A stretch of DNA of 10,192 nt, from the NCBI GenBank assembly GCA_025455985.1, contig JALOLM010000070.1, positions 1-10,192 of the forward strand. The letters run 5' to 3'. The DNA comes from Candidatus Nanopelagicales bacterium (GTDB taxonomy: Bacteria > Actinomycetota > Actinomycetes > S36-B12 > UBA10799). Shown here piece by piece: positions 1 through 5,336 of this stretch. Within the stretch, counting starts at the first letter, position 1. Each line of letters starts with the position of its first letter. A program made the translations under genes and the position numbers. The notes beneath the pieces are model-generated. The model saw nothing but the letters and a program-made list of their open reading frames with translations, had not been told where the DNA came from and did not search any database.

Positions 1-727
1 CGTGCCACTGGAAGTGGTGGACCTTCCGTCCTTGCCGGACACCGCCGACTCCCCCTCGCTGAAGGCGACAGTGGGTCTGCGCGAGTTCCTGCACCTCGAG
101 GCCGACACCACCATCGCAGGAGTGGCGGCGTTCGGCGGCACCGTGGTGCTTGCCACCGCCGGCGGCAAAGTCAAACGGGTCACGGTGGAGGCGACCGCGA
201 AGACAGTCATATCCCTGGATGCCAAGGATCACGTCGTGGCCGCTGTGCAGTGCGCCGATGACGACGATCTGGTCCTCGTCAGCTCCGCTGGACAGTTGCT
301 GCGCACCGCGATGAAGGGCGTACCCGTGCAGGGCGCTGGCGCTCGTGGCGTGGCCGGGATGAAGCTCAAGGACTCCGCGCGGGTGGTGGCTGCCGGGACC
401 GCCCAGTCCGCTGCCCTGGTGGTGACGGTCGCCGGCACGGGTTCGGCGGCCTCCAGCGTCAAAGTCACGCCGCTGGCCCAGTTCCCTCAGACAGGTCGCG
501 ACGGCGTGGGGGTGAGGTGCCATCGCCTGCTCAGCGCGGAGGCCGCCCTCCTCACCGCGGTGGTGGCCGACACCCCCCTGGCCTGTTCCCCGGCGGGCAA
601 ACCCCTGCCCCTCCCGGAGGTCGACAACCGGCGCGACGCGTCTGGAACCCCGAGTCCAGCCGCCAAGTTGCTGCTCGGCTCGGCGGCCGCGCCGCCCGCA
701 AACGTGGACGGCACGCTGTTCTCGTGA
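1..727 (+). CDS. parC: DNA topoisomerase IV subunit A, C-terminal part (partial at left edge)
   Basis: This is the C-terminal end of the DNA-binding and cleavage subunit of the type IIA topoisomerase that decatenates daughter chromosomes. The frame is open from base 2 to the TGA at 725-727, about 241 residues, and the gene begins outside the window. Only the beta-pinwheel domain is present, so the catalytic tyrosine is not visible. Blade-like repeats can be seen: GGKVKRVTVEA near residue 54, LVSSAGQLLRTAMKGV near residue 92 and SSVKVTPLAQFPQTGRDGVG near residue 150. The segment VRCHRLL, followed by a proline-rich tail with DNRRDASGTPSP, is typical of actinobacterial ParC C-termini. A canonical GyrA box is absent; the nearest match is QGAGARGV. 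This favours ParC over GyrA, and a parE gene lies about 4.6 kb downstream on the other strand. The stop overlaps the GTG of the next gene, which suggests co-translation. Confidence 0.88.
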   Translation, partial: VPLEVVDLPSLPDTADSPSLKATVGLREFLHLEADTTIAGVAAFGGTVVLATAGGKVKRVTVEATAKTVISLDAKDHVVAAVQCADDDDLVLVSSAGQLLRTAMKGVPVQGAGARGVAGMKLKDSARVVAAGTAQSAALVVTVAGTGSAASSVKVTPLAQFPQTGRDGVGVRCHRLLSAEAALLTAVVADTPLACSPAGKPLPLPEVDNRRDASGTPSPAAKLLLGSAAAPPANVDGTLFS

Positions 728-1593
728 CGTGCTCCAGCCAGAGCCTCATGGCCGCCGAGGGACTGCCGGGGACGGCGACCCACACCTCGTTCATCCTGGT
801 GGTCGAACAGCCCGGACCGTACTCCGGGCGGGAGGCTGCGTTGAGCAGCGGGCTTCCGCTGGATGTCGGGGCGGCACTGCTCGATGCGGTGGGTTCGCGG
901 GGCGGCAAGGTGCTTCTGACCCGCTCCCGGGACCGTCACCGCGACCGGAGCCCGGACAGCCGTCGCGTGTGGTGGGTCTGGCCGCACTACCCGCGGCCGG
1001 TGGTCTGGACCGCCCAGGTCGACGATGCCAGAGCACTCCCGGCGCTTTGCGGGGGAAGCCCCGACACCGCTCCAGTAGCGTCCGCAGCGCTAATCGACCG
1101 GCCCGTGCTCCTGGTCTGCACGCACGGCCGCCGGGATGTCTGCTGTGCGCGCTCGGGCAAGGAGTTGGTCGCCACGTCTGACGATCTGGAGGCTGACGTG
1201 TGGGAGTCATCACACCAAGGCGGCCACCGATTTGCACCGGTCGTTCTCGACCTGAGCACCGGGTACCAGCACGGTCGGGTATCACGCCAGGATCTGCGGG
1301 CCATCGCGCAGGAGTCGGCTCGGGGCAGGGTGCATCTGCCAACCGCTCGCGGCCACATCGGTCTGACCGCGCAATGGCAGGCCGTTGATCTCGCGGTACG
1401 TGAGCGGTTCGGCCACCTCGACCTCGGAGGGTTGAGCCTGATTGACCAGGGTGGACAGATGATCGTGACCGTGCCTTCGGGCAAGACCATACGCGCCACT
1501 GTCCGCGCGACGCAGTCATCGCCGCGTCCGGAGTCCTGCGGCAGTGAGCCGGTGCCGGTGCGAGCCCTCAGCGTCGATCTGTCGACGGACTAG
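724..1593 (+). CDS. Sucraseferredoxin-like (Suc_Fer-like) [2Fe-2S] protein
   Basis: A 289-residue member of the sucraseferredoxin-like family, which has a thioredoxin-like ferredoxin fold and presumably transfers electrons in the cytoplasm. I chose GTG 724 because it overlaps the parC stop (GTGA) and gives VTCSSQSLMAAEGLPGTA, the family's usual N-terminus, followed by ILVVEQPGPYSG. The core motif VCTHGRRDVCCARSGKEL spans residues 131-148, and SSHQGGHRFAP spans 162-172. Yeast Apd1 and Aim32 of this family hold the cluster with two Cys and two His. By spacing, C132 and C141 (nine apart) and H164 and H168 (HxxxH) are the likely ligands here. Residues 200-262 contain RGHIGLTAQWQAVDLAVRERFG and look like a second small domain. 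The physiological partner is unknown. A ferredoxin-NADP reductase-type gene lies about 2.1 kb downstream. Confidence 0.88.
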   Translation: MTCSSQSLMAAEGLPGTATHTSFILVVEQPGPYSGREAALSSGLPLDVGAALLDAVGSRGGKVLLTRSRDRHRDRSPDSRRVWWVWPHYPRPVVWTAQVDDARALPALCGGSPDTAPVASAALIDRPVLLVCTHGRRDVCCARSGKELVATSDDLEADVWESSHQGGHRFAPVVLDLSTGYQHGRVSRQDLRAIAQESARGRVHLPTARGHIGLTAQWQAVDLAVRERFGHLDLGGLSLIDQGGQMIVTVPSGKTIRATVRATQSSPRPESCGSEPVPVRALSVDLSTD

Positions 1594-1629
1594 GTCCGCC
1601 AGACCTACGATCGTCGGGCCGTGCGGGCG

Positions 1630-1635
1630 TACGCT
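1630..1635 (+). promoter_or_regulatory. Candidate -10 element (TACGCT) for the protease gene
   Basis: TACGCT fits the actinobacterial -10 pattern TANNNT and would start a transcript near 1642, giving a leader of about 84 nt. A second match, TACGAT, lies at 1606-1611. No clear -35 is visible for either, so this is a weak prediction. Confidence 0.3.
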
Positions 1636-1683
1636 GGAAGCGGGGTTACCCGGGTTCTGCGGCCGGACCGACGAGCCAGGGAC

Positions 1684-1723
1684 GGTGCCTTTGCGCGGGT
1701 TCTCCCGTTTGAAGGGAGGCACC
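1684..1723 (+). promoter_or_regulatory. Leader hairpin that can pair with the protease SD
   Basis: GGTGCCT (1684-1690) is perfectly complementary to AGGCACC (1717-1723). Inside the loop, CGGG (1696-1699) can pair with CCCG (1704-1707) across a TTCT tetraloop. The SD of the next gene, GGGAGG at 1714-1719, lies partly in the right arm, two bases before ATG 1726. A competing pairing, CTCCC (1702-1706) with GGGAG (1714-1718), also covers the SD. Regulation by folding is inference. Confidence 0.4.
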
Positions 1724-1725
1724 AC

Positions 1726-3108
1726 ATGTCGTCCGGTCGATCCACCTCAGCCGCCCGTCACCTGCTCGCCACGCTCCTGGCAGGTCTGGGCCTGATCTTC
1801 TCCCCCGTTCCCGCGCTGGCATTACCCACGGCCACGCCTCCCCCGACATCGCCGCTGGAACAGGTACAGGCACTCGTCCAGCCGGCAGTCGTCTACGAGC
1901 AGATCACGTGGACCGGCTACGTGTACGACGAGACCAACAAGGGCTACTTCACTACCGATCCGTTCATCGCGTCCTTCCAGTGCACAGGATTTGTGGTCAA
2001 TCCTGACGGGTACATCGCCACTGCCGGCCATTGCGTGGACTACGACCAGACGGTGCGCAGTTCGATCCTCAGCCAGGTCGTGGACTGGGCCTATGAGAAC
2101 GAGTACTACGAGGCCCTGCCCTCACGCGAGACCATCGCCACCTTCGCCCAGAACTGGCGCATCGACGGCGCCACCAGTGAGGGCACACCGGACCTGGACG
2201 TGTCCGTGGCGTACGGCGTGAGCGTCTCGGGGGAACCATCTGGCAAGGCGCTACCCGCCCGCGTGGTTGCAGTCCGGCCTGTGGATGAGGGCGACGTGTC
2301 ACTGCTGAAGATCGAAGCCCGGAATCTGACCGTTGTGCCCCTGTCGGACAACGCCGACACGGGAGTGGGCACCCAGGTCGTGGCCATCGGCTACCCGGCA
2401 TCAGTGGATCTGGTGACCGATGCCAGTTTCAACCCCAGCTTCAAGGAAGGCACGATCAGCGCTGAGAAGACGGTCGAAGGTGGCCTATTGCCTGTCTACG
2501 AGATCAGCGCTGCCGTCTCCGGTGGTATGAGTGGTGGACCTACGGTCGGGCTGGACGGGGACGTCATCGGCGTGAACAGCTTCAAGATCGAGGGTGAGAC
2601 GCAGCCCTTCAACTTCGTGCAGCCGTCCCAGAACCTGCAGGAACTGATGCGCTCCGAGGGTGTCGAGAACGTCATGGGAGACGTGACCGATCTGTACCGG
2701 GCGGGGCTGACGGCGTACTTCGCCGGCGAGAAACAGGCCGCGATCGACAGTTTCGAACAGGTGCTGCAGATCGTCCCGAGTCACCAATTCGCCCAGGAGT
2801 ACCTGCGCAAGTCCCAGGATCTTGAGGGCGGCTCAGGCAGCGGCTGGATGCTGTGGATCGCTGTCGGGATTCTGGCGGTGGCCGCATTGGCCGCTGTCAT
2901 CGTCCTGGTGACCCGCAGCAGGCGGCGCTCAGGCCAGGCGAATGCACCGACCCAAGAGCCTGTGATCACCTCGCCCGTGGCGGAATCACAAGTTGCGGTC
3001 GCGGCTCCCGAGGGTCCTGATACAGGCGACCGGTTCTGCCCGAATTGCGGCAAGGAACACGACGCAGATGCGCACTTCTGCCCCCGGTGCGGCCACGTTC
3101 TGACCTGA
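1726..3108 (+). CDS. Exported membrane-anchored HtrA-like serine protease with C-terminal zinc ribbon
   Basis: A 460-residue trypsin-fold peptidase. ATG 1726 is preceded by a good SD, GGGAGG, six bases upstream, and opens a signal peptide (residues 1-32, cleavage likely after ALA). The triad reads H102 in TAGHCVD, D190 in EGDVSLLKIEA (HtrA style) and S269 in GGMSGGP. The His-Asp distance of 88 residues is long for HtrA, and the extra stretch (about 104-165) is rich in acidic and aromatic residues. Residues 322-356 (TDLYRAGLTAYFAGEKQAAI onward) resemble one TPR-like helical hairpin. A transmembrane helix at about 374-396 is followed by RSRRR, placing the tail in the cytoplasm by the positive-inside rule. 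The tail ends in a zinc ribbon, CPNC (438-441) and CPRC (452-455). No PDZ domain is seen. The role is probably envelope protein quality control or signalling; the substrate is unknown. Confidence 0.88.
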   Translation: MSSGRSTSAARHLLATLLAGLGLIFSPVPALALPTATPPPTSPLEQVQALVQPAVVYEQITWTGYVYDETNKGYFTTDPFIASFQCTGFVVNPDGYIATAGHCVDYDQTVRSSILSQVVDWAYENEYYEALPSRETIATFAQNWRIDGATSEGTPDLDVSVAYGVSVSGEPSGKALPARVVAVRPVDEGDVSLLKIEARNLTVVPLSDNADTGVGTQVVAIGYPASVDLVTDASFNPSFKEGTISAEKTVEGGLLPVYEISAAVSGGMSGGPTVGLDGDVIGVNSFKIEGETQPFNFVQPSQNLQELMRSEGVENVMGDVTDLYRAGLTAYFAGEKQAAIDSFEQVLQIVPSHQFAQEYLRKSQDLEGGSGSGWMLWIAVGILAVAALAAVIVLVTRSRRRSGQANAPTQEPVITSPVAESQVAVAAPEGPDTGDRFCPNCGKEHDADAHFCPRCGHVLT

Positions 3109-3128
3109 GACGTCCGGGCGGCGGCGGG

Positions 3129-3156
3129 CAGTTGCGACCCTTGCGCGAGGCAACTG
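3129..3156 (+). repeat. Inverted repeat upstream of the thioredoxin-fold gene
   Basis: CAGTTGC (3129-3135) and GCAACTG (3150-3156) are perfect inverted copies separated by 14 bases. The right arm lies where a -35 would be for the TAGCCT -10 at 3178. It could be an operator. It could also be a weak terminator for the protease gene, but no T run follows. Confidence 0.4.
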
Positions 3157-3177
3157 TGCGGTCGCGGCTGCGGCCGA

Positions 3178-3183
3178 TAGCCT
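3178..3183 (+). promoter_or_regulatory. Candidate -10 element for a leaderless transcript of the thioredoxin-fold gene
   Basis: TAGCCT matches TANNNT and ends exactly six bases before ATG 3190, so transcription would start at or next to the start codon. No SD is present between 3178 and 3189. This arrangement is common for leaderless actinobacterial genes. Confidence 0.5.
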
Positions 3184-3189
3184 CAAGCC

Positions 3190-3732
3190 ATGGCCCTGGA
3201 ATCCCGGATGGTTCCGCTTGGTACGCCGATGCCAGATGTTGCGCTCCCTGACCTGGACGGCAACAGACGCAGGCTGCGGGAGTACGCCGACGGACAGCCG
3301 CTGCTGATTGTTTTCGCGTGTAACCACTGTCCCTACGTGCGGTGGGTCGAAGCGTTACTGGGCGAGCTTGTGGTGGAGCAACAGATCGGCACTGTGGCGA
3401 TCAACTCCAACGATGCCGCGGCGTACCCCGAGGACGGACCGGACGGCATGCGCGAGCAGATGGTGCGCGCCGACTGGCAGTTTCCCTACCTGGTGGACGA
3501 CTCTCAGCAGGTGGCTCGGGACTTCGGCGCGGTCTGCACCCCCGACTTCTTCCTCTTCGGCGCCGAGGGACTTCTGGTCTACCGCGGGGCCTTCGACTCC
3601 TCGACCCCGAAGAACGGGCAACCACTCACCGGCGATCTGCTACGCGAGGCGATCACCGCGGCACGCGCAGGCCAAACACCACCCGAACCGCACCGGCCGT
3701 CGATGGGATGTGGCATCAAATGGAAGGCGTGA
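3190..3732 (+). CDS. Thioredoxin-fold, peroxiredoxin-like protein (CNHCPYV family)
   Basis: A 180-residue cytoplasmic protein of the thioredoxin superfamily, in the PRX_like1 type group related to the AhpC/TSA and Redoxin families. The N-terminus has the usual GTPMPDVALPDLDGN entry strand. The active-site-like motif ACNHCPYVRWVE puts cysteines at C44 and C47 (CxxC). Other family marks are NSNDAAAYPEDGPDGMREQM (73-92), a likely cis-proline at P118 in VCTPDFFLFG, and the C-terminal PSMGCGIKWK, which adds C174. C116 and C174 are further candidate redox cysteines. A disulfide-reductase or peroxidase role is expected from the fold, but the substrate is not known for this group. No signal peptide is visible. 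The stop at 3730-3732 lies inside the start of the next gene, a flavoprotein reductase, so the two are probably co-translated and may form an electron-transfer pair. Confidence 0.85.
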   Translation: MALESRMVPLGTPMPDVALPDLDGNRRRLREYADGQPLLIVFACNHCPYVRWVEALLGELVVEQQIGTVAINSNDAAAYPEDGPDGMREQMVRADWQFPYLVDDSQQVARDFGAVCTPDFFLFGAEGLLVYRGAFDSSTPKNGQPLTGDLLREAITAARAGQTPPEPHRPSMGCGIKWKA

Positions 3733-4709
3733 CGCACTCCGCGGACATGATCATCATCGGTGCCGGGCCGGTGGGCCTGTATGCGTCGTACTACGCCGGC
3801 TTCCGCGGCTTCAGCACGATCATCTGCGACACCCTGCCCGAGATCGGCGGTCAGATCTCGGCCATGTATCCGGAGAAACTCATCTTCGATGTGGCTGGCT
3901 TCCCCGAGGTACGCGGCCGCGACCTCGTGCACGGTCTGGCCGAGCAGGCTGGCGCGTTCAAGCCCACCTACGTCCTCGGCGAGCAGGTCGTCGAGTTCTC
4001 CCAGCACGATGACGGCATCGGCGTGGTGACGGCCGCCGGCACCCGGATGAGCGCCAAGGTCCTACTCATCACCGCCGGAATCGGCGCGTTCAAGCCTCGG
4101 CCGCTTCCGGCCGCCGACACGTTCACCGGCGAAGGCATCGTGTTCTTCGTCCCGCAGCTCGATGTGCACACCGACCAGGATGTCGTGATCGTGGGGGGCG
4201 GGGATTCGGCATTCGACTGGGCGTTGTCCCTGCACCCGATAGCCCGCAGCATCACGCTGGTGCACCGCCGCGATGCGTTCCGGGCACATGCAGCCACTGT
4301 GGATCGTGTCCGTGACCTGGGCGTGCGGATCGTGACGTCCAGCGAAGTGACAGCCATCGAAGGTGATGACCACGTGACCGCCGTGCGGGTGGCGCACAAG
4401 CAGACCGGCGAGGAGCAGCGACTGCCCGCTGACACGATCGTGGCAGCGCTCGGCTTCATCGCGTCCATCGGTCCCATGGCTGATTGGGGTCTGGAACTCG
4501 AGAAGCGTCACATCCTGGTCGACACCACGATGGCCACGAATCTGGCAGGTGTGTACGCGGCCGGCGACATTGCTGCCTACCGCGGCAAGGTCCCGTTGAT
4601 CAGCGTCGGATTCGGTGAGGCCGCGCTCGCCGTCAACAACGCCGCCCCACTGATCGATCCCACACACGGCGTTTTCCCAGGTCACTCCTCGGGGGAATCG
4701 AGCGGCTAG
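3720..4709 (+). CDS. Ferredoxin--NADP reductase (thioredoxin-reductase-like, YumC type)
   Basis: A 329-residue FAD- and NADPH-binding flavoprotein. The FAD Rossmann motif is IIIGAGPVGLYASYYAGFRG (11-30), followed by PEIGGQISAMYPEK. The NADPH-binding domain has IVGGGDSAFDWALS (157-170) and HRRDAFRAH (182-190), the NADPH-type signature. The second FAD segment is GVYAAGDIAAYRGK (277-290), then ISVGFGEAALAVNNA. The redox CxxC of true thioredoxin reductases is missing, and the flavin-proximal GDI plus GFGEA pattern fits the YumC-type ferredoxin-NADP reductases. The start is uncertain: ATG 3708, ATG 3720 and GTG 3729 are all in frame. I chose 3720. GTG 3729 forms a GTGA overlap with the upstream stop, but its GGAAGG at 3722-3727 leaves one base of spacing, which is too close. 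The enzyme likely moves electrons between NADPH and a ferredoxin; the partner is not identified. Confidence 0.88.
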   Translation: MEGVTHSADMIIIGAGPVGLYASYYAGFRGFSTIICDTLPEIGGQISAMYPEKLIFDVAGFPEVRGRDLVHGLAEQAGAFKPTYVLGEQVVEFSQHDDGIGVVTAAGTRMSAKVLLITAGIGAFKPRPLPAADTFTGEGIVFFVPQLDVHTDQDVVIVGGGDSAFDWALSLHPIARSITLVHRRDAFRAHAATVDRVRDLGVRIVTSSEVTAIEGDDHVTAVRVAHKQTGEEQRLPADTIVAALGFIASIGPMADWGLELEKRHILVDTTMATNLAGVYAAGDIAAYRGKVPLISVGFGEAALAVNNAAPLIDPTHGVFPGHSSGESSG

Positions 4710-4710
4710 A

Positions 4711-4716
4711 TACCCT
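4711..4716 (+). promoter_or_regulatory. Candidate -10 element for the carbonic anhydrase gene
   Basis: TACCCT matches TANNNT and ends nine bases before ATG 4726. There is no convincing SD (only GAAG at 4718-4721). A near-leaderless start is possible, though the gene could also be read from the upstream operon, as the gap is only 16 bases. Confidence 0.35.
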
Positions 4717-4725
4717 CGAAGTGCC

Positions 4726-5229
4726 ATGGACGACACGACTTTCGAGGATGTCATAGCGGGGAACCACAGGTTCGTCGAAGACTACGCCGGACCCGGGATG
4801 ACCGGTCGCGCAGCCAGAGGGCTGGCGCTGATCACCTGCATGGACTCGCGCATCGATCCGCTGGCCGTCTTGGGGATGCGGGCCGGAGACATGAAGATCC
4901 TGCGTAACGCGGGCGCCCGGGTGACCGACGACGTACTGCGCACGCTGGTGCTGGCGACCTACCTGCTGGACGTGAATCGAATCATCGTGATGCCGCATAC
5001 GGACTGCAGAATGGCCAAGAGCACTGAGTCGGAGGTGCACACGACGATTCTGGAGCAGTCCGGTGTCGACACCCGCTCGCTGGAGTTCCGCACGATCGAC
5101 GAGCCGCTGGAGACTCTGGCGGCGGACGTTCAGCGGATCCGCTCGTTCCCCTTCATCCCCGACAACATCGTGGTTGCCGGCGGCATGTACGACGTGGATA
5201 CCGGCAAGTTGACAATGTACGACTTCTGA
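4726..5229 (+). CDS. Beta-class carbonic anhydrase
   Basis: A 167-residue enzyme that interconverts CO2 and bicarbonate in the cytoplasm using one zinc. The zinc ligands are visible: C38 in the ITCMDSRIDP motif, with the D40-R42 catalytic dyad, then H91 and C94 in VMPHTDCRMAK. The NAGARVTDDVLRTLVLA segment (61-77) is the usual conserved helix, and DNIVVAGGMYDVDTGKLTMY (146-165) is the C-terminal strand pair seen in short mycobacterial-type beta enzymes. Its length is close to those. R95 replaces the glycine common after the second cysteine; I do not know whether this affects activity. It starts 16 bases after the reductase stop and converges with parE. It may supply bicarbonate to carboxylases, but nothing in the window shows this. 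Confidence 0.92.
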   Translation: MDDTTFEDVIAGNHRFVEDYAGPGMTGRAARGLALITCMDSRIDPLAVLGMRAGDMKILRNAGARVTDDVLRTLVLATYLLDVNRIIVMPHTDCRMAKSTESEVHTTILEQSGVDTRSLEFRTIDEPLETLAADVQRIRSFPFIPDNIVVAGGMYDVDTGKLTMYDF

Positions 5230-5243
5230 AACCGGCCGGTTTT
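5229..5243 (+). terminator. Small palindrome with T run after the carbonic anhydrase gene
   Basis: AAACCGGCCGGTTT is a perfect palindrome beginning at the last base of the carbonic anhydrase stop, with TTTT running to 5243. As RNA it could form a five-pair stem with a GGCC loop. It is short for an intrinsic terminator, so this is tentative. Confidence 0.4.
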
Positions 5244-5251
5244 CGCCATCG

Positions 5252-5318
5252 GTGAGAGGTTGTGTGCCGGTGAGCGTTTCAACGCGTTGTTTTGCTCACC
5301 AACTGCACAACTTCTCAC
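5252..5318. terminator. Long near-perfect hairpin between convergent genes
   Basis: GTGAGAGGTTGTG (5252-5264) pairs with CACAACTTCTCAC (5306-5318) in 13 pairs with one G-U. After a 4/5-base internal loop, GGTGAGC (5269-5275) pairs with GCTCACC (5294-5300). The loop contains the palindrome CAACGCGTTG (5280-5289). It sits between the ends of the carbonic anhydrase and parE genes and is symmetric enough to act on both strands. No T run follows, so it may be a non-classical bidirectional terminator, an mRNA end stabiliser or a copy of a dispersed element. Confidence 0.5.
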
Positions 5319-5336
5319 GCGGGCATCGCTGCTGTC

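Noticed and set aside
517..723. Upstream extension of the sucraseferredoxin-like frame
   Set aside because: It overlaps parC and is proline- and arginine-rich without family similarity; the family N-terminus begins at GTG 724.
1621..1725. Upstream extension of the protease frame
   Set aside because: It would bury the signal peptide; the SD and signal peptide both support ATG 1726.
3342..3707. Upstream extension of the reductase frame
   Set aside because: It overlaps the thioredoxin-fold gene almost fully, and the FAD motif expected near the N-terminus begins only around 3750.
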